The notes under the pieces were generated by a model that was given only the letters and a program-made list of their open reading frames with translations, made no database searches and was not told the DNA's origin. This document shows, piece by piece, positions 35,107-43,683 of a DNA stretch of 64,000 nt. Numbering within the stretch: the stretch's first letter is position 1; each line of letters begins with the position of its first letter. The DNA comes from Kyrpidia tusciae DSM 2912 (GTDB taxonomy: Bacteria; Bacillota; Bacilli; Kyrpidiales; Kyrpidiaceae). A program made the position numbers and the translations under genes. Location: positions 1,736,001 to 1,800,000 of the forward strand of contig NC_014098.1 of assembly GCF_000092905.1 (NCBI RefSeq). The letters run 5' to 3'.

Positions 35107-35924
35107 CAGAGATCCCCCCATAACTGAACCCGGGCGGCTGTTGGCAAAAGCCCCAGGTCGTGCGCTTCTTGGTAGTAGCGATGAAGTCCGTCCAAAAGAT
35201 CCTCCCCCAGATCATAGGACAGACACCGATAATAGTCCCGCCAAAACTGCTCCTCCCCGCCGCAGAAATCGGCGGCAGCCCGGATCACCGCGTCAATCTC
35301 CCGCAGACCCCGATCCCGGGCCTCCCGAAAGGTCCGGTGCACCGAATGGAGCAACTCCGGAGCTTCCTCCGCCACCGCCCTGCGCACCGCCCACACTGCG
35401 AACACCATGCCAAGCCCTGTCCATTCCCACCACGCTTCACCGAGATCCAACATCATCAGACCCCGGGGGTTCAAGACTGCCTCCAGGGCATCGTCTCCGA
35501 TCAAAAGAGCGGCGTCCGCCCGCTCCAACATTCGGTCTAAATCTGGATCCATCGTAACATATTTGGGAGCAATCTCAAACCGCCGGGCAAACAAGATCTT
35601 AAGTAACCGCACGGACGTGGCGGAGCTGGAAGTCAGTGCCACCGTCCGGCCGTGAAGGGACGGAATCGGCAGGGTCGACACGAGAAAAATCGAACCCACC
35701 GGCCCCCGGCTGCTCACCGACAAATCCCTCAGCACCACGTAGCGCTCCGGGTGCAGCCCGTAGGCAAAACTGGACACCGGGCCCAGATCCACGGCTCCTT
35801 CTTCCAACCAAGCGTTGAGCTGACTGGGGACAGCCGGTTTAAACTCCACCCGATCATGCTCAAAGAAGTGATACACTGGCAAAATGTTCGCATACTGGAT
35901 GCGACCGATCCGCAGGACCTCCAT
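35106..35924 (-). CDS. mqnA: chorismate dehydratase
   Basis: A 272-aa periplasmic-binding-protein-like enzyme that converts chorismate to 3-enolpyruvylbenzoate, committing it to the futalosine pathway. RIGRIQYANILPVYHFFE, VPSQLNAWLEEGAVDLGPVSSFAYG and LIGDDAL are recognisable MqnA segments. Its ATG overlaps the stop of the upstream radical-SAM-like gene (TGATG), and its own stop overlaps mqnC. This tight coupling marks one operon. Confidence 0.92.
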   Translation of the reverse strand: MEVLRIGRIQYANILPVYHFFEHDRVEFKPAVPSQLNAWLEEGAVDLGPVSSFAYGLHPERYVVLRDLSVSSRGPVGSIFLVSTLPIPSLHGRTVALTSSSATSVRLLKILFARRFEIAPKYVTMDPDLDRMLERADAALLIGDDALEAVLNPRGLMMLDLGEAWWEWTGLGMVFAVWAVRRAVAEEAPELLHSVHRTFREARDRGLREIDAVIRAAADFCGGEEQFWRDYYRCLSYDLGEDLLDGLHRYYQEAHDLGLLPTAARVQLWGDL

Positions 35925-36892
35925 CACGCCGCCCCCTGTTTTGGACCTTTTAGGTCCCCATCTCCTGCCCACACCGGCAAAAGACCCGTCTCCCGGACCA
36001 GCCGTTCCGCCTGGTCGGGATCGCCGATCTCCGGCCCGGATAGGGGCGATGGTTCATCCCAGCACCGCCACGGGGCCCCCGACAGACTGTCCGCGCCAAA
36101 GCGCAGGGCCGTTTGGGCGAGTTTCTCATCCCCCGCTCTCCAGGACACCTCGAGATGCACGGCGGGAAAAACGAGCCGGGCTGCGGCCAACGTCAACAAA
36201 TCCTCTAAACCGGTGGTCGGAGGCAGGTCCAGCCGATCGCCCAAGGGCCAACGCACCGGATCCCAAGGCTCTAACCGGACCAACGCTAAGCGCCCTTCCG
36301 AAGCCCACTGCCGAAGCCGAGGCCAGGCGCGCACCCGGGCCTCCCGGGTCTCTCCAGCCCCGTAGCGTAGAACCACGTGACTTGCCATTCCCCGTTCGTG
36401 CGCCCTTCGGTGCACCTCAAACCAGTCGTCCAACGGGAGGACCGGCCGGCTCCGGCGCCAACCCTCGTCGAGGACCTCGGCATCCTCTCCCCGAAGGAAA
36501 TCGATCCCCGCCTCTTTCAGGCGGCCGAGCACCTCCGTCACCCGCTGCAGATTCCCTTGTGCCCATCGCCAAACATCCCCGGCCGACGGCCCGCTGAGAC
36601 TTCCCCGAAACCCAGCCATCCGAACCTCCGCCGAGCGCTTAAGAATCGCAGCCTCTTCTTCCCCGACCGAGTCGAGAACCACACTCCTGGGGAACTCCTC
36701 CCGGCCTTCCGCCGGCACGTACCGGTTCAGTGCCGGTGTCGCCGCCGGTTCGCGCCCCGGTCCTGTGGATATCCAAAAGCGTTCCATGAGGAACACCCGG
36801 TCCCCAAATCCCTCGGTTTTGACCCGGTGGGCCTCCGCCCCTAGATCCAGGACATCCCGGTCGAAAAGTGACCATAATTCACGTTCTGTCAA
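35924..36892 (-). CDS. MqnE/MqnC-like protein that has lost the radical-SAM cysteine motif
   Basis: From TTG 36892 (behind GGGGAGGAGG) the product is 322 aa. It aligns with the neighbouring MqnC along most of its length: LTERELWSLFDRDVLDLGAEAHRV; LKEAGIDFLRGEDAEVLDEG; DDWFEVHRRAHERGMASHVV; TTGLEDLLTLAAARLVF; LAQTALRFGADSLSG. Where MqnE/MqnC carry the CxxxCxxC cluster, this protein has ERFWISTGPGREP and no cysteine; only one Cys occurs in the whole chain. It therefore cannot bind the iron-sulfur cluster in the usual way. The frame overlaps ubiX by 14 bp and mqnA by 1 bp. A scaffold or regulatory role is inferred. Confidence 0.75.
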   Translation of the reverse strand: MTERELWSLFDRDVLDLGAEAHRVKTEGFGDRVFLMERFWISTGPGREPAATPALNRYVPAEGREEFPRSVVLDSVGEEEAAILKRSAEVRMAGFRGSLSGPSAGDVWRWAQGNLQRVTEVLGRLKEAGIDFLRGEDAEVLDEGWRRSRPVLPLDDWFEVHRRAHERGMASHVVLRYGAGETREARVRAWPRLRQWASEGRLALVRLEPWDPVRWPLGDRLDLPPTTGLEDLLTLAAARLVFPAVHLEVSWRAGDEKLAQTALRFGADSLSGAPWRCWDEPSPLSGPEIGDPDQAERLVRETGLLPVWAGDGDLKGPKQGAA

Positions 36893-37526
36893 CTTCCCCC
36901 ACCTCCTCCCCGGTACTTCCCCAGCGCCGAAACAGCCCGTGCGGCAATCGAAGTTGGTCAAGAATCTTCCCCACCACAAAATCCACCAAATCCATCAAAG
37001 TTTCCGGACGGTGATAAAACCCGGGCATCGCCGGGACAATTCTGGCCCCGGCCCGGGCCGCCCGGACCATATTTTCCAGGTGGATCAGATGAAGGGGCGT
37101 TTCCCGGGGGACCAAGATGAGCGGCCGTCCCTCCTTCAGGTGGGTATCGGCCGCCCTCTCCAACAGGTTGTCCGAAGCCCCACTGGCCACCGCCGCCAGG
37201 GTCCCCATGCTGCACGGGACGATGACCATGGCCCGGGTCAAATAGGAACCGCTCGCCACCGGAGCTGAAAAATCCCCGAGGTCGTGCACCGACACCCGGT
37301 CCGAAGCAATTCCGGCTTTCTCCCGGAACAGTGGCCAGTCACCGGCTTTGACGGGCCACCCCATCTCCAGGCGCAGGACTTCCCAGGCCGCTCCGGAGAT
37401 CAGAAGGTGGACCCTTTGGTTCAACCGGACCAGCTCCTGCAGCAAACGAACGGCATACACCGCGCCGCTGGCCCCGGTCATGCCCACCACCACAGGCAGA
37501 TCTTTTTCCACTTGCTCCCTCGTCAT
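36879..37526 (-). CDS. ubiX: UbiX-family flavin prenyltransferase
   Basis: The 215-aa protein has the UbiX signature VVGMTGASGAVYAVRLLQEL, then YLTRAMVIVPCSMGTLAAVASGASDNLLERAADTHLKEGRPLILVPRETPL. It makes prenylated FMN for a UbiD-type decarboxylase. In futalosine organisms a UbiX/UbiD pair serves the late decarboxylation step; no ubiD is in this window. ATG 37526 has GGAG 8 nt upstream; ATG 37532 is an alternative. Confidence 0.92.
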   Translation of the reverse strand: MTREQVEKDLPVVVGMTGASGAVYAVRLLQELVRLNQRVHLLISGAAWEVLRLEMGWPVKAGDWPLFREKAGIASDRVSVHDLGDFSAPVASGSYLTRAMVIVPCSMGTLAAVASGASDNLLERAADTHLKEGRPLILVPRETPLHLIHLENMVRAARAGARIVPAMPGFYHRPETLMDLVDFVVGKILDQLRLPHGLFRRWGSTGEEVGEVDRT

Positions 37527-37595
37527 CCGCATCGCTCCGATTCCCGGCTCCCCCGGACATCTTCCCTTTTCATGCCGCCGCCATCGGCGCAAAGC

Positions 37596-38381
37596 TCACT
37601 TCTCGACATCCGCTGCCCGGGATGGAGCTGCATCCGCCTCCGAGGCAACACCCTTCGGTTTGCGCCCGATGTGAAGGGCGGCCACGCCTCCGGAGAACCT
37701 CCAGAACCGCACCTCTTCAAGCCCGACCTCCCGAAACACCTGGGCCAGTTCTTCCGCCCCCGGAAAATGGGTCAGGGAATTGGGCAGGTACTGATAGGCC
37801 GGCGCTCCTTCTCCCACGAGCAGCCGGGCCACAAAGGGCATGACCTTGTAAAAATAAAAGTAATACACCGTGCGAAAGGGCTCCCATGTGGGCTTGGACA
37901 ACTCCAAGGACACCACCAATCCCCCGGGTTTGACCACCCGGGTCATTTCCCGCAGTACTTGGCGATAATCCTTGACATTGCGGAGCGCAAAACCGATCGT
38001 GGCAAAATCAAAGGTGTTTTGCGAATAGGGCAGTTCCATGGCATCTCCTAACACTAACGATGTCTGCCGGCCGACCCCTTCCCGGCTCACCTTCTCCTTG
38101 GCCACATCGAGCATCTCTCGACAAAAATCGAGCCCCACGACCCGGCCCTCGGCCCCCGCCGCTTTCGCCAAGGCCACAGTCCAATCCCCGGTACCCGCCG
38201 CCACATCCAACACCTGGGCCCCGGGGAACACCGCCATCTGTTTCATCGTAAAGGCTCGCCACGCTTTGTGGCGCTGAAAACTGATCAAATCGTTCATCCG
38301 GTCATAGTACCGGGCGATCCGGGAAAAGATCGACTGAACCAGTTCGACTTTGCTCGGCTGTTGGTTTGACTGATTCGGCAA
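37596..38381 (-). CDS. ubiE: demethylmenaquinone C-methyltransferase
   Basis: The 261-aa UbiE/MenG enzyme performs the last step of menaquinone synthesis, SAM-dependent C-methylation. FSRIARYYDRMNDLISFQRHKAWR, VLDVAAGTGDWTVALA and TFDFATIGFALRNVKDY are diagnostic. It is 3 bp after hepS, matching hepS-ubiE-hepT of Bacillus. The last 25 residues (Ala/Asp/Glu-rich) are a non-conserved tail. Confidence 0.95.
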   Translation of the reverse strand: MPNQSNQQPSKVELVQSIFSRIARYYDRMNDLISFQRHKAWRAFTMKQMAVFPGAQVLDVAAGTGDWTVALAKAAGAEGRVVGLDFCREMLDVAKEKVSREGVGRQTSLVLGDAMELPYSQNTFDFATIGFALRNVKDYRQVLREMTRVVKPGGLVVSLELSKPTWEPFRTVYYFYFYKVMPFVARLLVGEGAPAYQYLPNSLTHFPGAEELAQVFREVGLEEVRFWRFSGGVAALHIGRKPKGVASEADAAPSRAADVEK

Positions 38382-38384
38382 TCG

Positions 38385-39233
38385 TTACCTCTCCTTCGCC
38401 ACGGGCACCCAGGATGCCCAGGCCGCTTCCCACTCGGAACACATCCTCTCCAACCCCTCGGCCCCTAACCGGGGAAGGGATGCAAGCCGACTCCTGATCA
38501 AACTGCAAACCTCCGTCAACTGGTCGGTCACCCAATCCCCGGCATTGTATTTTGCGTAGAGCGCCCGCACCCGACCGCTGGACCGCTCCGACTCCTCAAG
38601 AGCCCGCCGTTCCTCCGCTGTGGTGGAAGCCCAGACATACAAGTCCATCAGAGAGGGCAGCGCGCCCCCGTGGCCCCATTCCCCGCCCCGGACCAGAGCA
38701 AAGCCGCGCCCGGCGGCCCGTACTATCTCTGGCCAAGGATCCCGCAGGGAAAGCCCGCTCAACAGTCCGCGAACAACCCCGGTTTCGATCTCCGCGCACA
38801 AGGCCCCATACCCCTCGGGATCCTCCTCCCACTGCCAGGACCGCCGCCGCACCTTGAGCTCATTCACCCGGCGCACTCCGCCCGAGAGCACGCCCACCAG
38901 AGACACCAACCCATACTTCGCCAAGAGCAGGTAATATTTACTGCTGAAAAAGTCCCCCGCCAACACCGTCGTTGCCGACACTCCGCCGCCGCCCGGCTGA
39001 GCGCGCTCCACCTCGTGCACCTCCAGCCCCCGGTGCACCAGATACACCGCTGCGGCCACCGCCGCCCGAAGCGCCGGACCCAGTCCGGCCGACGCCCCCA
39101 TGCTCCAGATCAACCAAATCAACGAGCGATCCAACGGCTCCGATGACCACTGGCAAAGCTCAGGGTGGTTCATCTCCCCGGCGATCATTTTCTCGATACT
39201 GCCCATCTCCATTTCCCAGTCTGGCATCAGCAC
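38385..39233 (-). CDS. hepS: heptaprenyl diphosphate synthase, component I
   Basis: The 282-aa accessory subunit that sets chain length in the HepS-HepT synthase. These subunits diverge strongly, but TTVLAGDFFSSKYYLLLAKYG is the well-kept signature. Position between mtrB and ubiE is also as expected. The start is unsure: GTG 39233, ATG 39227 and ATGs up to ten codons downstream are possible, and no strong ribosome-binding site decides. Confidence 0.88.
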   Translation of the reverse strand: MLMPDWEMEMGSIEKMIAGEMNHPELCQWSSEPLDRSLIWLIWSMGASAGLGPALRAAVAAAVYLVHRGLEVHEVERAQPGGGGVSATTVLAGDFFSSKYYLLLAKYGLVSLVGVLSGGVRRVNELKVRRRSWQWEEDPEGYGALCAEIETGVVRGLLSGLSLRDPWPEIVRAAGRGFALVRGGEWGHGGALPSLMDLYVWASTTAEERRALEESERSSGRVRALYAKYNAGDWVTDQLTEVCSLIRSRLASLPRLGAEGLERMCSEWEAAWASWVPVAKER

Positions 39234-39396
39234 GCTCTATCCCAACTCCCTATGGTGCGGCATCTCCCGGCCGAAAAGAAAGGCCGCCGGCAAACCGGAG
39301 ACCCCCATGTCCGACGGCTTTAACTTTATCATATTTATGCCCCTGGGGCTATGCACGGGGTTTCAGCGGACATGCCGAAAAATTGAAGCTGAAGAA

Positions 39397-39858
39397 TTAT
39401 TGTTGATGAAAACGATGTTGTACGAAGGCCGGAACGGCGTCGGTTCCGGGCGGAGGCCCGTGATCCAAGGCGGGGCGGTCGGCCGTATAGGTGCGCACCA
39501 CCCGGCCCGACGCGTCTATCAAGTCAATCCTGGCACGATCCACCCCTTCTGCATCCACCAAAAAGGTGTAGGCCAGCGCGTACACATCCTGGATGGCCGA
39601 CCCATCCCCTCCCCCGCCGGGCTCTGCCAACTCGACGGAGATAGTACCCGGAGACCAATCGACTTTTTCCAGCCGCCCCCGAAGGACAAGCCCATCCAGA
39701 CGGTCCACCGCCGCCGTCAACGAATCCACCCGGCCCGGCCGATGCCACAGCACTGGAAGAGAACCGTCGGCGAACCGATCGAACGCCCGCTGGGGAATCG
39801 CCGCCAGCACCCCCGCCGCGGCAAACGCCGCCACCGCGATCCACCACCAACTTCTCAT
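39397..39858 (-). CDS. hypothetical membrane-anchored or secreted protein
   Basis: A 153-aa protein beginning MRSWWWIAVAAFAAAGVLAAIP, a signal peptide or single anchor. The remaining 125 residues form a domain I do not recognise, with a possible helix (VDSLTAAVDRLDGLVLRGRLE) and beta segments. It lies between mtrB and hepS, where B. subtilis has no gene. Overlap and codon use look genuine. A role cannot be assigned. Confidence 0.65.
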   Translation of the reverse strand: MRSWWWIAVAAFAAAGVLAAIPQRAFDRFADGSLPVLWHRPGRVDSLTAAVDRLDGLVLRGRLEKVDWSPGTISVELAEPGGGGDGSAIQDVYALAYTFLVDAEGVDRARIDLIDASGRVVRTYTADRPALDHGPPPGTDAVPAFVQHRFHQQ

Positions 39859-39921
39859 CCCCCGCGTCCCTCCACCTGCCGTTTCGGGACCATATCTATG
39901 CAGGTTCCGAGAGTTTTACGA

Positions 39922-40167
39922 TCAACCCTCTTCCAGGGGCTCGATCACGCCGAATTTTGTGTAAATCCGACATTTCCCCCTGACTTTAATCGCCGAGGTG
40001 TGTTCGGTAAACTGTGCCAGCATGACCTCTCCTCGGTCCAGGCGTTCCGTGTGGTGAAACCTGGTGTCTGTGCCCCGGGTGAGGCCGATGACCGTCACAC
40101 CGTTTTCCTTGGCCTGGATGGCAAAATAATCCCCCAACACCGACGCCACTTCATCGCTGATGATCAT
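39922..40167 (-). CDS. mtrB: trp RNA-binding attenuation protein (TRAP)
   Basis: An 81-aa protein with the almost invariant TRAP core [19 protein letters not shown] and [19 protein letters not shown] forms an 11-subunit ring that, loaded with tryptophan, binds spaced GAG/UAG triplets in trp-gene leaders. ATG 40167 has GAAGGGAAG upstream. The usual partner mtrA (GTP cyclohydrolase I) is missing here. I saw no clear array of GAG/UAG triplets in the window's leaders. Confidence 0.95.
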   Translation of the reverse strand: MIISDEVASVLGDYFAIQAKENGVTVIGLTRGTDTRFHHTERLDRGEVMLAQFTEHTSAIKVRGKCRIYTKFGVIEPLEEG

Positions 40168-40314
40168 CCCGCAGACTTCCCTTCTTCGTGTCGATCCGTC
40201 GCCCTTCATTGTAACCGAAACGGTCGAATTTCGACACCGTGCGACGAATGTTTCAAGTCCGGGGTGGCGATTTGTCGAAAGAGGCGATTTTTTTCATTTC
40301 CGGGGCAATACCGA

Positions 40315-41898
40315 TTACTTGCTCAACTTGCGCTCTCGTTCCTGAGCCCGTAGTTCAACCCGGCGGATCTTACCGGACGTCGTCTTCGGCAAGCCGTCCA
40401 CATATTCAATCTCCCGAGGATATTTATAAGGGGCCGTTGTGTTTTTAACATGCTCCTGCAGCTCCGCCGTCAACTCCGGGGATCCGGTATAACCCTCCCG
40501 AAGCACCACGAAGGCTTTGACGATGTTCCCCCGCTCGGGATCCGGGCTGGCCACCGCCGCGCACTCCGCCACCGCCGGATGTTTCACCAGGGCATCTTCC
40601 ACCTCAAAGGGCCCGATCGTGTACCCCGCACTGATGATGATGTCGTCCGCCCGCCCTTCAAACCAGAAATATCCGTCCTCATCCATCTTGGCCTGGTCTC
40701 CGGTGATATACCACTCGCCGCGAAACGCCTTTTCCGTGCGGTCGGGATCGTCCAAATATCCCTTGAACAACGTCGCAGCATCCCGGTGAATGGCGATATC
40801 CCCCACTTGGCCCGGGGGCAGTTCCCGCCCATCTTCGTCCACCACGGCGATGCGATAGGCCGGGAAAGGCCGGCCCATGGAACCCGGGCGCACCGGGGTA
40901 TCCACCGTGGTCCCCACCATCAGCGAGTTCTCCGTCTGGCCGTATCCGTCCCGAACCAACACGCCGAAATGCCGTTGAAACGTGTCGATCACTTCGCGGT
41001 TCAGGGGTTCTCCGGCGCTCACTGCGCTGCGCAGGGCCCGCGGACGATACTTCTCTAGACCCTGGACTTTGGCCATCAATCGGTATTCCGTCGGGGTCGC
41101 GCAGAAAAGCCCGATGGGATACTCGCACAAAAGGTCGAGATAGACCTTCGGGTCAAAGCGCCCCCGGTACACGAAAGCCGTTCCCCCTCTGCCGAGAATG
41201 GACACGAAGGGACTCCAGACCCACTTCGCCCATCCCGGCCCCGCCGTCGCCCAGGCGATCTCCCCCGGCCGTACGTCGAACCAATAGGTCGCCGCCACTT
41301 GGACATGGGCAGCCGGCCAAGAATGGGTATGCATCACCCCTTTTGGCCCCCCCGTGGTTCCGGAGGTGTAGGACAAAAAAGCCAATTCGTCCGACCGGGT
41401 GGGTACTGGCTCAAAGTTTCGGTCAGCCTGGGCCATCTCGGCCCGAAGGTCCACCCACCCCGGGGCCTGTCCGAAAAGTAGATACCGCTCCGCCGTCGGG
41501 CACTGGTCCCGGATGGCTTCAAACTCGTTCCGAATCCCCTCAAAGGCCACCACCGCCTTGGCCCCGGCGTGTTGAATCCGATAGGCCAGGTCTTTCGCCC
41601 GCAACATCTCTGAACCGGGCATGACCACGGCACCGACCTTTAACAACCCCAGGTACACCACATAGGCATCCACCGAGCGAGGTAATGTGACGATCACCCG
41701 GTCCCCTCGACCGATCCCCTGGGCGGTCAGAACGTTGGCGAACCTATTCGACAGATCTTTCAGACGCCAGTACGGGACATATTCCTCCTGACGGTCCTCG
41801 GTGACGGCGACAATGGCGATCCGGCTCCCGTCTTCTGCGTAGTCATCCACCACTGCGGCAAAATTATAAATCTCCGGTATCTCGATGGATGGTTGCAT
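40315..41898 (-). CDS. acyl-CoA synthetase, medium-chain/AcsA-like (AMP-binding)
   Basis: A 527-aa ligase with YTSGTTGGPKGVMHTHSW, DGYGQTENSLMVGT, GDQAKMDEDGYFWFEGRADDIIISAGY and the catalytic-lysine motif DGLPKTTSGKIRRVELR. This resembles bacterial medium-chain or propionyl/benzoate-type acyl-CoA synthetases rather than the long-chain enzyme at 7.7 kb. ATG 41898 has GAAGGGGG upstream. It is an addition between spoIVA and mtrB relative to Bacillus; the substrate is unknown. Confidence 0.9.
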   Translation of the reverse strand: MQPSIEIPEIYNFAAVVDDYAEDGSRIAIVAVTEDRQEEYVPYWRLKDLSNRFANVLTAQGIGRGDRVIVTLPRSVDAYVVYLGLLKVGAVVMPGSEMLRAKDLAYRIQHAGAKAVVAFEGIRNEFEAIRDQCPTAERYLLFGQAPGWVDLRAEMAQADRNFEPVPTRSDELAFLSYTSGTTGGPKGVMHTHSWPAAHVQVAATYWFDVRPGEIAWATAGPGWAKWVWSPFVSILGRGGTAFVYRGRFDPKVYLDLLCEYPIGLFCATPTEYRLMAKVQGLEKYRPRALRSAVSAGEPLNREVIDTFQRHFGVLVRDGYGQTENSLMVGTTVDTPVRPGSMGRPFPAYRIAVVDEDGRELPPGQVGDIAIHRDAATLFKGYLDDPDRTEKAFRGEWYITGDQAKMDEDGYFWFEGRADDIIISAGYTIGPFEVEDALVKHPAVAECAAVASPDPERGNIVKAFVVLREGYTGSPELTAELQEHVKNTTAPYKYPREIEYVDGLPKTTSGKIRRVELRAQERERKLSK

Positions 41899-41995
41899 CA
41901 ATAGACCCCCTTCAGAAAACTTGGCCTGCTTAGATGGATTCGACACGCCGCAGCCAAATTCCTTTCCTCCGACGGGCTTATCGGCCGGTTGACAT

Positions 41996-42028
41996 AAAAA
42001 AACGGAGAAGTCCGCAGACCCCCCGTTT
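41996..42028 (-). terminator. intrinsic terminator after spoIVA
   Basis: On the minus strand an AAACGG...CCGTTT stem with a G-U-rich middle is followed by a run of seven T. It lies about 35 bp beyond the spoIVA stop. Confidence 0.75.
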
Positions 42029-42061
42029 CGCCTTTGCCCCCGCTGTCCGCCAAGGGCCAGC

Positions 42062-43540
42062 CTATAGAATGATGGCGATCAATCCCCCGCTGCCCTCGTT
42101 AATAATCCGCTCTAACGTCTCTTGAAGTTTATACTGGGCGTTTTCCGGCATCATCGCCAATTTGGCCGAAATCCCCTCCCGGACGATGGCCGCCAGGGAT
42201 TTCCCAAAAATATCCGATTCCCAGATCTTCAGCGGATTCTCTTCAAAATCCTGCATCAGATAACGCACGAGTTCCTCACTTTGTTTCTCCGTTCCGACAA
42301 TCGGGGCGAACTCCGACTCCACATCCACCCGGATCATGTGGATGGAAGGCGCCGTGGCTTTTAGCCGGACCCCGAATCGCGAACCCTGGCGGATGAGTTC
42401 CGGCTCATCCAGGGTCATCTCCTCCAGAATGGGCGAGGCGATCCCGTACCCCGTCGTCTTGACCATTCTGAGGGCATCCGCCACTTTGTCGTATTCCCGT
42501 TTCGCGTAAGTTAGATCTTTCATGAGTTTCAGCAGATGGTCCCGCCCCCGGATCTCCGTTCCGACGATCTCCGTCAACACTTGGTCATAAAGCTCATCCG
42601 GGGCTTCCAGATCGATATCCGCCACCCCGTGCCCCATATCCATATGGGACAAGGCCGCCCGGGTGACAAACTCGTAATCTTGAAATTGCCCCACCACCCG
42701 GTCGATGTCCCGCAGGCGCCGGACATCCCGTACACTCTCGCGAACGGCCTGCTCAAACTGGGAACGAAGCCAATGGTCCGCATCCAGCACCATCACCCAA
42801 CTGGGCAGATTGACGTTTACTTCGTGGACCGGGAATTCATACAGGGCTTCCCGAAGGATCCCCAGGATGTCCTCTTGGCCCATGGTGGCACAAGAAACGG
42901 CCAGGACGGGGATATCGTATTTTTCCGCCAGGGCGGACCGCAGGGCCCCGGTCTCCGGGTGGTAGGGATGGGCGGAATTGAGAATCATCACAAAAGGTTT
43001 CCCGAGCTCCTTGAGCTCCCCCACAATGCGCTCTTCCGCTTCGATGTAGGCGCTGCGGGGAATTTCGGCGATGCTCCCGTCCGTGGTGATCACCAGGCCG
43101 ATGGTGGAATGATCCGCGATCACCTTCCGCGTCCCGATTTCCGCCGCTTCCTGGAACGGAATGGGCTCCTCGAACCAGGGGGTGCTCACCATCCGAGGGC
43201 CGCTTTCGTCCTCATATCCCCGGGCGCCATCCACCGCATACCCCACACAATCCACCAGGCGAACATTGATGTCGAGACCGTCGGCGACGGTGATTTCCAC
43301 GGCCTGGTTGGGAATGAACTTCGGTTCTGTCGTCATGATCGTGCGTCCGGCGGCGCTCTGGGGCAACTCGTCGGTGGCCCGGACGCGGTCTGCGTCGTTC
43401 TTGATGTTTGGGATGACAATCAATTCCATAAACTTCTTGATGAATGTCGATTTCCCCGTTCGAACCGGGCCGACCACGCCGAGGTAGATGTCTCCGCCCG
43501 TGCGCTCGGCAATATCTTTGAACACGTCGAACTTTTCCAC
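42062..43540 (-). CDS. spoIVA: stage IV sporulation protein A
   Basis: The 492-aa spore-coat morphogenetic ATPase, the same length as in B. subtilis, polymerises on the forespore surface as the base layer of the coat. The Walker A GPVRTGKS is at residues 24-31. SAAGRTIMTTEPKFIPNQAVEI and the C-terminal ITIIREGISAKLAM-type ending are typical. GTG 43540 with GAGGGAGG upstream sets the start; the frame's extension to 44053 overlaps lipM. Expression in the mother cell under sigma-E is supported by the promoter upstream. Confidence 0.97.
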   Translation of the reverse strand: MEKFDVFKDIAERTGGDIYLGVVGPVRTGKSTFIKKFMELIVIPNIKNDADRVRATDELPQSAAGRTIMTTEPKFIPNQAVEITVADGLDINVRLVDCVGYAVDGARGYEDESGPRMVSTPWFEEPIPFQEAAEIGTRKVIADHSTIGLVITTDGSIAEIPRSAYIEAEERIVGELKELGKPFVMILNSAHPYHPETGALRSALAEKYDIPVLAVSCATMGQEDILGILREALYEFPVHEVNVNLPSWVMVLDADHWLRSQFEQAVRESVRDVRRLRDIDRVVGQFQDYEFVTRAALSHMDMGHGVADIDLEAPDELYDQVLTEIVGTEIRGRDHLLKLMKDLTYAKREYDKVADALRMVKTTGYGIASPILEEMTLDEPELIRQGSRFGVRLKATAPSIHMIRVDVESEFAPIVGTEKQSEELVRYLMQDFEENPLKIWESDIFGKSLAAIVREGISAKLAMMPENAQYKLQETLERIINEGSGGLIAIIL

Positions 43541-43593
43541 AGAGGTCCCTCCCTCAGGCTGCCCGTCGATAGCACGGTCTTTGGACGGTACAT

Positions 43594-43621
43594 ATCTATG
43601 AACCCGAAGGAGAAATATGAC
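43594..43621 (-). promoter_or_regulatory. sigma-E-type promoter for spoIVA
   Basis: On the minus strand GTCATATT (43614-43621) and CATAGATA-type -10 (43594-43600) are 13 bp apart, close to the sigma-E consensus. The site lies about 55 bp before the spoIVA GTG. spoIVA is known to be sigma-E-dependent in B. subtilis. Confidence 0.65.
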
Positions 43622-43651
43622 CGCGAATCGGACCCGGGAACGAAAAGAAGC

Positions 43652-43681
43652 AAAAAAAGACGGCCCGGGCAACCCGAACCG
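43652..43681 (-). terminator. intrinsic terminator after gcvH-lipM
   Basis: On the minus strand a 9-bp stem (CGGTTCGGG / CCCGGGCCG, two G-U pairs) with a TTG loop is followed by TCTTTTTTT. It sits 2 bp after the lipM stop and just upstream of the spoIVA promoter, insulating the two units. Confidence 0.85.
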
Positions 43682-43683
43682 CA

